A DNA stretch of 45,358 nt from Candidatus Poseidoniales archaeon (GCA_012959275.1 DUDM01000004.1:1-45358); one strand, 5' to 3'; positions 9,001 through 17,220 are shown, counted from the stretch's first letter. Numbers and translations: made by a program. Notes: a model not told the origin generated them from the letters alone.

Positions 9001-12000
9001 ATCGACGTAACTGTTCTTCCTATTGGTAAATTTACATAGGTTGGTAATAATCTGTTTTGAGTATTTCCATTACCTAGCCAACCGTATCCATTCATGCCGC
9101 CGGAACCCCAACACATCATTGAACCATTATCTAAAATAGCACATGTATGCATTAAACCAGATGATATTTCCATAACATATCTATCTTGAGGAAATGCAAC
9201 ATACTCTGGTGTTGATTCCATTCTGCCTTCATAGGGTTCAAATTCATCTAATAACCCAAAACACATAACGGACCTATTATCTAAAATCATACAAGTATGA
9301 TGTTGCCCAGCAGATATAGAAAGTACTAAACGGCCTGATGGAATAACAACTGAAGTTGGAGAATTACTATTTCCTCCTTCGTTTCCATTTCCAAGTTGGT
9401 AAACATCGTTTAAGCCCCAACATTTTGCAGAACCATCATTTAAAACTGCACAAGTATGCCCTCCTCCTGCAGAAACCATTTCTACTTGTAAATCTAATTC
9501 GACACCAGAACACCAAATCTCTCCACTATCATCAATGATGCAGATGTGCGAAGAACCGACCTTAACCTGATTCACATCACGATTACCTATATCGATGGTC
9601 GAAAAGATACCGTCTGGCCCACCCCAACAACTCAAATTCCCATCGGTACCGATTGCACAGAATCCAATATCTGCTTTGGATTGAAGAATTGATTGGGCTA
9701 CTCCTGATGAATCGCCTTTATGGAGTGCGTTTTGATTGATTGTTTCAGCATTCGATACAATTGACTTGAAGACGCCTGCAGGGGGTGTTGCTGGAGCGCC
9801 GAAATGTCCTCGGCCATAGCACTCAATACTCCTATCTATCAATATAGCACAAGCCCTTCTTGTCGAAGCCCCGATGCTGAGATATTTATCTTCATTAAGA
9901 GAGGAGGCGGGGTCGATGTTTGCTGCTGTAGTTTCACCTGAAGTAATTCCCCAACATTCAGCGTGTTTGTCAGTGGTGACTGCACAGGTCAATCCATATC
10001 CAGTTGAAACTGAACTGAAATTGGTCCAAGTTGGGACATCACTAGATTCGCCTGAATTATCAGGGCCCCAGCACTCAATTGTTGAAGTGGATGATACGGC
10101 ACAGAAATGCTGACCTCCACTCAAAGAGATGAATGTGCCTAAAATGGGTGCTGATTTCGTGGTACTGAATGTACCTAGATTCCAACATTCCAATGTGCCA
10201 GTATTATCCAATGCACATGCACCAGAATCTCTGTATTCATCACCACTGGAATCTGAGACTGGGTTTCCCATCCCAAGTTCAACTTCAACATAGTCTCCTT
10301 CTTTGTAAACGAATGGAAGGGTATTGTCATCACCCCAACAGGTGATTGAACCATTGGTATGTACTGCACAAGTATCATCATTGTAGGCTCCAAGGTCAAC
10401 AAATCCCTCGAATGAAGGTCCATCAGACTCTCTGGTCACTCCACCAATGACGTAATTTCCACTATCACCAACATCGATTCCTAACGCCTTGTCAATCGAT
10501 GCTCTATCGATGACCGTCTCCGCACTGGCCCAAACTCCTTGTGAGGCTGAACAACCATTTCCATCCACCGTGGAACCGGGGGGTGTTGTTTCACATTGAT
10601 CTGTGATATCTGGAATGCCATCCCCATCGGTGTCAACATATGGTGGGTCGGTAGTTATCTCAAAGATACTGCCCGCGGAACTATACCAGTTCTCTGCGTC
10701 TGACAGTGAGGAGGTCAGAAGATATTCTCCTTTGCCAATGGCGGTAATATCGATCTCTTCTGTGTGGACTGGGCCTGTTGGCACGATGATGACTGAATCA
10801 CCTTCTATCGGGGTTCCATCGGCACTTGCTAATTCCCAATCCAATTGGTATTCTTCTCCAGCCTCAAGGTTCCATCCATAAAGGCCGATATCAGCACCTC
10901 CAAAACCATCATCATAAGCCGTCATCCCAACATCAGGAGACCATGGAGATTGGCTTGTCACTGAAACTGTTGGGTAGAATGTCGCCATGTGGTAGTTATC
11001 CACGTAAGCCTGAACGACCCAGTGGTAGACTCCTTTTGGCATAGGACCTGCATTGAATGCGGCGAATGAGATGTTATGTGCTGCTGCTTCCCAAGAAAGG
11101 CTGCCGTTGGCTCCATCCACCCAATCACTGGTTTGATTCCAAACCAATTCATATGTTGAGCCCGTACTGAGATTCCATAGGTCGAGAGTTGCTGATATTC
11201 GGCCGTTTCCTGCATCACTGATGTTGAATGATGCACCTGGTGGGCCGATTGGAATGCTCTCCATAGTGAAGGCGCCATTCCACTCTGCAACAACTCCTCC
11301 ATTTGTGACATCCTCCACTGTTAGATTGACTTGATATTCTCCTGGGATGAGTTGTTCAAAGGATGATTCTTGATTCCATGCTGGTGATGTTGCATTGAAC
11401 TCATAGGCTTCTGATAATGATATGATTCCAAATGCGGTGTCTTCGACCGTGATGTCAATCTTGTATTCATCACCACTAGTTAAATTCCAGACAAGAGCCC
11501 TGACTTCCATCTCTCCAAAATCTGCATCTTCTATATGGGCGCTTGCCTCAGGAACGCCAGCCATCACCGCAGTGAAACAATCCCATGCATCTGCTACTTC
11601 ATCACCCTCAAGAGCTAAGGTGACCTCAAGACAGTGGTAGTCGTCAGCCAATCCTGTGAAGGAATTGGAACGCATGGTTGAAAGTTGGCCTGTCAAGTCT
11701 TCAGAGCCTGAATCTGCAATGCTTTCTTCATTTCCCGCAAGTAGTTCCCAATCGAGTGTGTAAGTCTCCACTCCTGCAAGATTGTCGATATCGATAATGG
11801 CTTCTGCCGTTCCATCGTCCCAACCCCATATCTCTACTGATAATTCAGGGCCGCCTATCCCTACCGCTGGATAGATGGTTAGGCAAGTAGAAGATGAATG
11901 GATGGTGTCTGAGCCTGATGTTAAAGTTGCATTCAAGCAGTAGGTCTCATAATCTACTAAAGATGCGGTATTGATGGGAATAGTTGCGTTGGATACGCCC

Positions 12001-12302
12001 GTCGAAAGAGTTTGTGAACCTTCAGTGACTGTTGTGTCGTCACTATCTGCTTCAACCGACCAGGCCAACGAATAAGATGCTGTATTGTCGAGCCCTTCGG
12101 CTTGCACCCAACCGGATGCTTCGCCTTCATTTGTTTGTTCAAAAGAATCGGTCAGTGTTCCGGTTACTGCTCTTGCAGAAGTTTTTTCTTCAACTATATT
12201 TTCTATTTCTGTTGGTGCTTCAATCATTTGTATCATTGGCATCAATACCATCAAAGCGGTCAATATTAGGGCGGTCTTTCGGTACGTGTTTGGATTTGAC
12301 AT
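6081..12302 (-). CDS. Giant secreted, membrane-anchored multi-repeat surface protein (Ig-like, TSP3, RCC1, beta-propeller)
   Basis: About 2,073 residues from the ATG at 12302 (an in-frame ATG at 12326 adds eight). Positions below count from 12326. A signal peptide (basic start, then a Leu/Met-rich core) spans about residues 9-36. Residues ~50-550 are five or six similar Ig-like units, each with a Y-x-L-x-W-type strand. A thrombospondin-3-like calcium motif (DTDGDGIPDITDQC) follows near 555-585. Residues ~640-1320 hold about fourteen RCC1-type units, each with a cysteine pair of the form C-A-(10-12 residues)-C-W-G. Residues ~1320-1738 are SBBP-like propeller repeats (DSEDNVIACG type). Two more TSP3 motifs lie at ~1740-1805, then a ~200-residue tail domain. 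A helix at ~2027-2050 and a D/E-rich cytoplasmic tail end the protein. This suggests an adhesin or cell-surface scaffold stabilised by Ca2+ and disulphides. Function is inferred from architecture only. Confidence 0.9.
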   Translation of the reverse strand: MSNPNTYRKTALILTALMVLMPMIQMIEAPTEIENIVEEKTSARAVTGTLTDSFEQTNEGEASGWVQAEGLDNTASYSLAWSVEADSDDTTVTEGSQTLSTGVSNATIPINTASLVDYETYCLNATLTSGSDTIHSSSTCLTIYPAVGIGGPELSVEIWGWDDGTAEAIIDIDNLAGVETYTLDWELLAGNEESIADSGSEDLTGQLSTMRSNSFTGLADDYHCLEVTLALEGDEVADAWDCFTAVMAGVPEASAHIEDADFGEMEVRALVWNLTSGDEYKIDITVEDTAFGIISLSEAYEFNATSPAWNQESSFEQLIPGEYQVNLTVEDVTNGGVVAEWNGAFTMESIPIGPPGASFNISDAGNGRISATLDLWNLSTGSTYELVWNQTSDWVDGANGSLSWEAAAHNISFAAFNAGPMPKGVYHWVVQAYVDNYHMATFYPTVSVTSQSPWSPDVGMTAYDDGFGGADIGLYGWNLEAGEEYQLDWELASADGTPIEGDSVIIVPTGPVHTEEIDITAIGKGEYLLTSSLSDAENWYSSAGSIFEITTDPPYVDTDGDGIPDITDQCETTPPGSTVDGNGCSASQGVWASAETVIDRASIDKALGIDVGDSGNYVIGGVTRESDGPSFEGFVDLGAYNDDTCAVHTNGSITCWGDDNTLPFVYKEGDYVEVELGMGNPVSDSSGDEYRDSGACALDNTGTLECWNLGTFSTTKSAPILGTFISLSGGQHFCAVSSTSTIECWGPDNSGESSDVPTWTNFSSVSTGYGLTCAVTTDKHAECWGITSGETTAANIDPASSLNEDKYLSIGASTRRACAILIDRSIECYGRGHFGAPATPPAGVFKSIVSNAETINQNALHKGDSSGVAQSILQSKADIGFCAIGTDGNLSCWGGPDGIFSTIDIGNRDVNQVKVGSSHICIIDDSGEIWCSGVELDLQVEMVSAGGGHTCAVLNDGSAKCWGLNDVYQLGNGNEGGNSNSPTSVVIPSGRLVLSISAGQHHTCMILDNRSVMCFGLLDEFEPYEGRMESTPEYVAFPQDRYVMEISSGLMHTCAILDNGSMMCWGSGGMNGYGWLGNGNTQNRLLPTYVNLPIGRTVTSMASGYEHSCAILDNGSIMCWGRGGHGQLGNGNGASQLLPVYVDLPNERTAINITTGFRYSCAILDNGSIMCWGNNEMGSLGNGQEALSNAYNDLPVYVNLPENQIAIGIDAFMHTCAVFNNGSAMCWGRGSQGRLGNNGNSQNHPLPSYVHLPEGSKVSSITTGGDSIKRGHTCATLTEGKTICWGSGISGSIGDGTNSDRRVPTPVLDFSKGKFLSYESWDHPITGERSGSTPSTYDDGFIQYYDDSGTLLWSQLIVGNQNETVSSVAIDSEDNVIACGFFWGSADFGDGVQYHSTNFADGFIAKYTQSGTLLWIEKISSGSEFWGRDFDACNSVAVDSEDNIIIGGTYFTYNKPSTVGSMTAPYGISTTGFVARLDSDGTTEWISSHANFTHVRDVAVGPNGDIAIAGDFSRTIEIGGKSFTKSTSGPGAFVAKVDGTTGMLLWTDAVMGASWLYGTAVALTATGEVYFSGQGYYLEFSDGDSVDPGNGHDVYVIKYTENGDMIWKRYFGSDANDGANDLVTDEEGGVLVVGAFGRWIHYGNGQSFGGPWGIGMDVYVARLGPNGDFSWFRNGGGTVSLWRFDGDVGTSMDLGPDGTLHVVGHHFYNASFGDHDIGTDQGRAGFHATMTFDTDGDGVHDSSDSCPGTIPAFVADADGCAPYQLDSDGDGIADNHDQCPGTPAGATVNGLGCEPPTTDETPTCSMYTTTTLGQVETIGVSMETKPEWVSLNYQRALLSEGVYDVGLHCVDPNGDEFSLELVGPVESVQGSGSDVWIVLTDELLKGYETAHRFDYTWTQGTSQENGYAHLILIDPAMATNATKRVALWGGKVNQHWDVDDLEWKTDPDGTSGANIGALATCKKWYPDTAAVELMQHRETITFWTAGNSAPYESTKPIWECVADDDPRVLSGALQSGEVVEASTGTILATILLTTAACGIGAIAVSNRKGGKVEFEDEDDEDEDEGENKDDFIK
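6112..6146. repeat. Short hexamer-like tandem repeat in the acidic tail of the giant gene
   Basis: Imperfect repeats of the type TCATCC/TCTTCG encode the alternating Asp/Glu tail on the minus strand. It is a low-complexity microsatellite-like tract inside coding sequence and could vary in length between strains. Confidence 0.6.
8440..9480 (-). repeat. Tandem ~156-174 bp DNA repeats encoding RCC1 units
   Basis: The motif CCCCAACACAT or a close variant recurs with starts near 8446, 8620, 8785, 8941 and 9106, with weaker copies near 9258 and 9415. It is followed by near-identical stretches such as GAGCCATTATCCAAAATTGC at 8801 and 8957. Spacing of 156-174 bp equals 52-58 residues, one RCC1 blade. 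The nucleotide-level similarity of the central copies indicates recent duplication or gene conversion. Confidence 0.85.
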
Positions 12303-12350
12303 GGTCCCCCAGAACTGGGTCTCCATTTAATATTGAGGCCGGCGATGGAG

Positions 12351-12362
12351 AATTAAAATATT
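12351..12362 (-). promoter_or_regulatory. TATA-like element upstream of the giant surface-protein gene
   Basis: On the minus strand this reads AATATTTTAATT, within the AT-rich 64-base gap between the two export genes. A transcription start ~25 bases downstream would fall near 12331, leaving a leader of about 29 bases to the ATG at 12302. Sequence match only. Confidence 0.35.
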
Positions 12363-12390
12363 GATTTGTTCAATAAAAAATCGAAATTGA

Positions 12391-14202
12391 TTACTGGTTA
12401 TTGGCCGCTTCTTCAGACTGTGGTGTGATGAATGCCTTGCCGTCGTCCCTATCGATATGGGGTATCGATAAAGTCGAGGAATCGTCTATCATTATGTGAA
12501 TCGGACAAGAGCAAACTGGGGCAAGATAGTCCTCTCCTGTGCTAGTCATCATCAACCTAATGCCGTGTCCGGCCGGTAAAATCGCATCGATTCCTTGGAA
12601 TTCCATCATCATTACAATTTCTTGTCCTGAGATAACTGTTTGTGGTTCATATCCGCCAGCATGATAGCGTAAATCCATTGTTGCATGGCCCAGTCTCATA
12701 CCTGTTTCAGCATCTTGCATCTCAACGAAAATTTGGCCTCCGTCGCCGCTTGCATGTACTGTCATGTGTAGTCTTATTAGACCTGAAATGTGTGTGTCGT
12801 TTTCAAAACCTGGGCAATCGATTTGCACTGTACCTGTATTTCCAATATTACCAATGGTTGGAGCGCCCCCCACGGTCTCGCCTTGAGAGTTGCACTCATC
12901 AAAAGTTATGTCAGCCCATTCCTGATCTTGAGGTGGCCAAGATTCTTCGACTCTCCATTGTCCATCATTACGTTGTATTTGGGCATGAAAGTCGGGTTTT
13001 GGACCTACTCCTTTGAGGTAGTATTCAAACCATTCAAAGAGGTCTTGAGCCCAGTCCCACCTAGTCATGTTGTGGATGGCTTCACCTCCATATCCGCTGT
13101 CCTGCGCATTGTGTTTTGTCCATTGGTCTGGATAGTTATGCTCCCATTGACCTAGGATGCCTCTGACTTCATAACCTGCATCGATGTAATCCTGATACCA
13201 GTTGTATCCTATCGGCCCTCCGAATACCTGGTGTGGGTCTACATTCCAATCCTGCATTCCCTGAACCCAGTAGACTGAGCCATTCCAGTTTTCAAAGGCC
13301 TTGTCAATGTGACTTCTTTCTTGGTAATAATTTTCCATGTATGGATCAAGTTCTCCGGCTCCATATGTAACTGGTCCGGCAAACAACCCCTCGGCAATAT
13401 CGGGGCAGACATTGTCAAGGTCGTCACCATCATAGTCTACTGTGCTTGAAAAATAATTCATGTGCATAACTTGACTTCTTGCTTCGGCGCTACCGTTTTT
13501 GTAAAGGAGAGGGTGAAGAGCGGTTGTTCCTGATATTGGTACGATTGTTTTGAGGTGTTCGCTTCCAAGTGCTGCTGCTTCCCATTGGGTTGCGCCTTCG
13601 TATGATTTGCCATAAAGTCCGACATTTCCATTGCTCCATTCTTGTTGCCCTAGCCATTCTACTGCATTATGAATTCCAAGTCCTTCTCCGGCGCCTCGGT
13701 AATCGAAACAGCCCGTTGAGAGTTCGGTACCAAATACAGATACTTGGGCGAATGCATAGCCATGTGGGATGAAGTTTTCAAAAATAAATTCGCCTCGTCC
13801 TGCCCCTACAACGCTGGTGTCTCCCGATTCTGAGCCAGGTTGCCCAAATGAGAAATATGGGCTGATGACTGCGATGACTGGCACTTTTTCACCTTCTTCA
13901 GTATTACTTGGAAGCCAATATGAAAGGTGTACTTCAGAACTATCTGGGCCGTTTTCCCAAATTGTACTTGTATCGACTGTTATGTAAGCATCTTGGACTT
14001 CTAGAGCATGATATGGCCCTTCTTCCAAAGTATATGAGAAGGTGTGATTCCATTTCCAGTCCTCAGTATAGCGTTCTTCTAGGAGTGGGTAGAGTGCTTC
14101 TTCACCTTCTACCTTCGTTGTTTCTTCATTGCTAAAGCAACCAGATAATGATGTTAAAATGAGGAGGAGGACCAATGCGATGGGGGTGGCGCGTCCTGCC
14201 AT
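12391..14202 (-). CDS. Secreted lipoprotein hydrolase, CocE/NonD (X-Pro dipeptidyl-peptidase S15) family
   Basis: 603 residues. The N-terminus is a lipoprotein signal with lipobox LSGC (Cys22), so the enzyme is probably tethered outside the membrane. The alpha/beta-hydrolase part has a nucleophile elbow GKSYEG (Ser200), a likely acid in GMQDWNVDP (Asp318) and a likely base in GQWEHNYPDQW (His355), the S-D-H order of CocE/S15 enzymes. From about residue 420 onward is the family's C-terminal beta-jelly-roll (substrate-binding) domain. Family members cleave X-Pro dipeptides, cocaine-like esters or acylated beta-lactams; a peptidase role fits the nearby subtilase and surface proteins (inference). 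Only two bases separate its ATG from the stop of the SDR gene on the same strand, so they are probably translated from one transcript. It ends 64 bases before the giant gene's own promoter-like region. Confidence 0.9.
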   Translation of the reverse strand: MAGRATPIALVLLLILTSLSGCFSNEETTKVEGEEALYPLLEERYTEDWKWNHTFSYTLEEGPYHALEVQDAYITVDTSTIWENGPDSSEVHLSYWLPSNTEEGEKVPVIAVISPYFSFGQPGSESGDTSVVGAGRGEFIFENFIPHGYAFAQVSVFGTELSTGCFDYRGAGEGLGIHNAVEWLGQQEWSNGNVGLYGKSYEGATQWEAAALGSEHLKTIVPISGTTALHPLLYKNGSAEARSQVMHMNYFSSTVDYDGDDLDNVCPDIAEGLFAGPVTYGAGELDPYMENYYQERSHIDKAFENWNGSVYWVQGMQDWNVDPHQVFGGPIGYNWYQDYIDAGYEVRGILGQWEHNYPDQWTKHNAQDSGYGGEAIHNMTRWDWAQDLFEWFEYYLKGVGPKPDFHAQIQRNDGQWRVEESWPPQDQEWADITFDECNSQGETVGGAPTIGNIGNTGTVQIDCPGFENDTHISGLIRLHMTVHASGDGGQIFVEMQDAETGMRLGHATMDLRYHAGGYEPQTVISGQEIVMMMEFQGIDAILPAGHGIRLMMTSTGEDYLAPVCSCPIHIMIDDSSTLSIPHIDRDDGKAFITPQSEEAANNQ

Positions 14203-14204
14203 GG

Positions 14205-15131
14205 TTATCGCTCCGCGCCTATCTTTGAAGAACCGCTCGCTTCTGGAAAAGTGGTTTTTGTGAGGGTTTCAGACTCCTTCCAGAATTGGTTTGCTACATT
14301 TTGATTCTTTGCTTTTTTCTTTATTGTTGCTTTTTTAGGATAGCCGGCGGCTTCCATTATCCCCCTTGGACCCCAATATGGATATTGGGTTGCTTCGGGG
14401 TCTGTTGCCGCCCTTAGTGCTGGAAGTGCGCCTTTTTTGGGTGCTTGAGTAAAAAATAGTCCGAAGTTCCCAAGAGGAAAATAACGGCCGAGATTTGTCC
14501 TACTTATTCCAGGATGTGCTGCTAAAGAACGGGTTGTTGAATTTCTTGCCTGTAATTTCCTATCGAGTTCGATGGCGAACATAAGATTGGCGAGTTTGCT
14601 TTGGGCATAGGCCTTCCAGCGGCTGTATTTTTTGTCCTTCCAGTTTAGATCGTCGAGATTTATTTTGCCTGATTTATGAGCCATGCTAGATAGTGAGACT
14701 ATTCTGGAGTTTTCTGTTTTTTCAAGTAGGGGTAGAAGTTGGTTCGTCAGTGCAAAATGGCCGAAGTGATTGATGCCTATTTGATATTCAAAAGCGTCTT
14801 CAGTTTCCCACTTAGGGGTCATCATAACGCCTGCATTATTGATTAGAATGTCGAGCCGGTCGTGTTTTTGATGGAACTTTTCACTGAATTCTTTAACTGA
14901 TTTTAATGAGGCTAGGTCTAATATTTCGACCTCTATTTTTGCATCTCCTTGTTGTTTGAGAATTTTTTCTTTGGCTGCTTGAGCGCGTTCTTTACTTCTG
15001 CACGCCATGATGATTCGGGCCCCTTTTTTGGCAAGGTATTTTGCCATCCAAAAGCCAATTCCCGAGTTGGCTCCTGTAATGATGATTACACGACCGGATT
15101 GGTCTGGGATATTGGCGGCGCTCCACTTCAT
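14205..15131 (-). CDS. Short-chain dehydrogenase/reductase (retinol-dehydrogenase-like)
   Basis: 308 residues of the classical SDR fold. The nucleotide-binding motif TGANSGIG is at residues 19-26, the NNAG motif near residue 97, an LSSMAHKSG serine strand, and the catalytic YAQSK (Tyr-x-x-x-Lys) at about 175-179. The ACRSKERA stretch after strand 2 has basic residues typical of NADP preference. The overall pattern (IMACRS, GINHFGHFALTN, AAHPG) matches the WW-oxidoreductase/retinol-dehydrogenase-like group. The substrate is unknown; lipophilic alcohols or ketones are usual. The gene directly precedes the S15 lipoprotein gene with a two-base gap and is divergent from the epimerase gene. The C-terminus is lysine- and serine-rich. 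Confidence 0.88.
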   Translation of the reverse strand: MKWSAANIPDQSGRVIIITGANSGIGFWMAKYLAKKGARIIMACRSKERAQAAKEKILKQQGDAKIEVEILDLASLKSVKEFSEKFHQKHDRLDILINNAGVMMTPKWETEDAFEYQIGINHFGHFALTNQLLPLLEKTENSRIVSLSSMAHKSGKINLDDLNWKDKKYSRWKAYAQSKLANLMFAIELDRKLQARNSTTRSLAAHPGISRTNLGRYFPLGNFGLFFTQAPKKGALPALRAATDPEATQYPYWGPRGIMEAAGYPKKATIKKKAKNQNVANQFWKESETLTKTTFPEASGSSKIGAER

Positions 15132-15202
15132 CAGATTGCGCTGAGGCTAATATGAAAAGAACCTGTGCCAAGCGTCATGAGGTCATTGCTGTTGGAAAGA
15201 AT

Positions 15203-16174
15203 ATGGTTGGCCGCATTTTGGTGACTGGTGGTGGCGGCTTTCTAGGTAGCCACGTTGTCAAACAGTTGCTTGAGATGGGGCGGCAAGTTCGAACTACTGC
15301 ACGAGACCCTGAAACTGCTGAATTTTTGAAGGATTTTGGGGATGTTGAAATTGTTAAAATGGACTTATTAGATTTGGATTCTATTAGGGGTGCGGTTGTG
15401 GGTTGTGAAGAAGTGATTCATTGTGCGGCTCCACTTTACATCAATGCTAAAAATACTCAAATAAATGTTGTTGACCCATCTATTATTGGTACAAAAAACC
15501 TCGTTGAAGCCTTGACAAATAGTGGTGTAAAGAGAATTGTGCACACTTCTTCAGTGGCTGCGATTCGTTCAACAAATTATCAAGATGGAAAAATATTTAC
15601 TACTGCGGATTGGTGTCATGATGCTACTTTGAAAACAAATCCATATGGCCTTGCAAAGGCTGGTGCTGAGAAAGTAATGCGTGAATGGGTTGGAAAGTCT
15701 GATATTAGATTGATTACAATTCATCCCTCCATTATTTTTGGAAAACCGTTGCATCCTCGTCATCTTGAAGGTTCTATGTCTTACATGAAACACTTCCTCA
15801 AAGGTCCACCTTTTGTATTAAATATTCACATTAATTTCGTCGATGTTGAAGATACAGCGCGTGCACATATTGCTGCTTTAGAGAAGGGGTTAGATGGAAA
15901 GCGTTACTTGATTCATTCGGGTGGGATGTGGATGAAAGAGATTGGTAATCATCTTACTAAGGTAATTCCAGAAAGAAAGTGGGCTCGGCGACGCTTACCA
16001 AATATTTTTGCATATTTTTTTGCCATTATTCATCCAAAACTTAGTTTTAAAATGTTAAAGGATAATCTCGGCACAAGGGTGGGTTATGATGCCTCAGAAC
16101 AATTTGATTTAATTGAAAATGTGAAGTCTGTGGAATATATTATCGAAGATACGATGCGTGGGCTTCTATCGTAA
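15203..16174 (+). CDS. NAD-dependent epimerase/dehydratase (extended SDR, 3-beta-HSD-like)
   Basis: About 323 residues. The N-terminal Rossmann motif VTGGGGFLGSH (TGxxGxxG) follows immediately after the chosen start, with HCAAPLY after strand 4, a serine in VHTSSVAAI and the catalytic YGLAKAGAE (YxxxK). These place it among extended SDRs of the NAD(P)-epimerase or 3-beta-hydroxysteroid dehydrogenase/dihydroflavonol reductase type. The open frame begins at an ATG at 15152, but the ATG at 15203 starts two residues before the conserved first strand and leaves room for promoters between this and the divergent SDR gene, so I prefer it. The substrate could be a sugar nucleotide, terpenoid or lipid alcohol and is not determined. 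pyrF begins 32 bases downstream with its own strong Shine-Dalgarno. Confidence 0.82.
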   Translation: MVGRILVTGGGGFLGSHVVKQLLEMGRQVRTTARDPETAEFLKDFGDVEIVKMDLLDLDSIRGAVVGCEEVIHCAAPLYINAKNTQINVVDPSIIGTKNLVEALTNSGVKRIVHTSSVAAIRSTNYQDGKIFTTADWCHDATLKTNPYGLAKAGAEKVMREWVGKSDIRLITIHPSIIFGKPLHPRHLEGSMSYMKHFLKGPPFVLNIHINFVDVEDTARAHIAALEKGLDGKRYLIHSGGMWMKEIGNHLTKVIPERKWARRRLPNIFAYFFAIIHPKLSFKMLKDNLGTRVGYDASEQFDLIENVKSVEYIIEDTMRGLLS

Positions 16175-16194
16175 AGTTCACACGGCGACTCCCT

Positions 16195-16200
16195 GAGGAG
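16195..16200 (+). promoter_or_regulatory. Shine-Dalgarno of pyrF
   Basis: GAGGAG, six bases before the ATG at 16207. It fixes the pyrF start and is one of the few strong ribosome-binding sites in the window. Confidence 0.7.
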
Positions 16201-16206
16201 AGTTCG

Positions 16207-16995
16207 ATGAGTGCTGAAGTTTGGGGGCCACGGTGGGATTCTGCCAGCGGCCTTGCTAAACAATGGATGGAGGCTTGCGTTACCAAACAGAGTCTAGTTA
16301 TCTTAGCTGCTGACCGCTATACAATGGATGGTTTGACATCATTATTAGATGAGGTTAGTGAATATGTAGTAGCCCTGAAAACTCATGTTGATTTAGTAGT
16401 TGATTGGACTGCACAGGCTTGGGCTGTGTTTTGCGAAGCGGCTCATTCCCACGGGATGTTAATTTTTGAAGATAGGAAGTTCGCTGATATCGGGAAGATT
16501 TCCCGTGATCAGATGGGTGGGGTTTACGATATTCGCTCATGGTCTGATTTAGTGACTGCTCACCTCATTAGTGGACCGGATATTGTCACTGGATTGCAAG
16601 AAGGATGGAAAGATGTGGGCCGGAATGGTGGAGTTTTGCTATTGGCTCAAATGAGTAGTCGTGGCAATCTTCTCGATGAAGATTACACAGATACTGTTGT
16701 TGCTGTTGGAAAAGAAAATGGTGGTGTGTTTGGCTTCATTGGTAATGGTAGCCAGCCAGAAGGGTTGAGAGAACTCCGCAAACAAGCCGGAAACAAAATG
16801 ATTTGGACCCCCGGAGTCAACCTAGCAATTGGAGATGGAGAGATGGGGCAACGATATGGCGACCCATATGAGGCTGTATTGGCTGGTTCTGATGGAATCA
16901 TCGTCGGTAGTGGTATTCATCGGGCAAACGACCCCGCGCATACTGCTCGTGCCTATGCGGATGCTTCTTGGAGAGGCCTATTGGAGAGAGATTGA
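16207..16995 (+). CDS. pyrF: Orotidine 5'-phosphate decarboxylase, eukaryote-type
   Basis: 262 residues; decarboxylates OMP to UMP, the last step of pyrimidine synthesis. The catalytic set known from yeast URA3 is present at almost the same positions and spacing: Asp36 (AADR), Lys58 (ALKTHVD), and Asp89, Lys91 and Asp94 in FEDRKFADIG. The surrounding text (LKTHVDLVVDW, TPGVNL, IIVGSGI) is of the eukaryotic URA3 kind rather than the short archaeal PyrF (DLKLADIP type). One oddity: the phosphate-binding loop reads IIVGSGI where yeast has IIVGRGL, so the arginine that contacts the phosphate is replaced by serine. The stop TGA overlaps the ATG of the small membrane protein gene by one base, suggesting translational coupling. 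Origin by transfer or retention of an ancient form is inference. Confidence 0.92.
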   Translation: MSAEVWGPRWDSASGLAKQWMEACVTKQSLVILAADRYTMDGLTSLLDEVSEYVVALKTHVDLVVDWTAQAWAVFCEAAHSHGMLIFEDRKFADIGKISRDQMGGVYDIRSWSDLVTAHLISGPDIVTGLQEGWKDVGRNGGVLLLAQMSSRGNLLDEDYTDTVVAVGKENGGVFGFIGNGSQPEGLRELRKQAGNKMIWTPGVNLAIGDGEMGQRYGDPYEAVLAGSDGIIVGSGIHRANDPAHTARAYADASWRGLLERD

Positions 16996-17219
16996 TGTCT
17001 GCCTTGTCTTGGGTTTTTACCGCTCTGGGGGTCTGGAGTTTGGGCTGGTTATCTTTGCGCCATTGGAAAAAGGTGGCGTCATTAGATGCTAGACTTAGGG
17101 GTGGGGATGTGTCATTATTGCAAGAATCAGATGTCGAAATTGAAGAGGTTATTCAGGCTCCACAAGGAAGTCAATTACACCATCAACAAATGCTAATAGT
17201 TGTAGACCAACAACAATAA
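16995..17219 (+). CDS. Small single-pass membrane protein coupled to pyrF
   Basis: 74 residues. One hydrophobic helix at about 4-21, then a basic patch (RHWKK) that would keep the rest in the cytoplasm, and a polar tail ending in a glutamine run. I recognise no family. Its ATG overlaps the pyrF stop by one base (TGATG arrangement), which supports it being translated. It ends one base from the end of the convergent receiver-like gene, leaving no room for a separate terminator. Confidence 0.55.
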   Translation: MSALSWVFTALGVWSLGWLSLRHWKKVASLDARLRGGDVSLLQESDVEIEEVIQAPQGSQLHHQQMLIVVDQQQ

Positions 17220-17220
17220 T

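Noticed and set aside
8440-9480. Regular DNA repeats resembling a repeat array or CRISPR
   Set aside because: Period is 156-174 bp and fully coding; each unit encodes an RCC1 blade, and there are no short spacers or cas genes.
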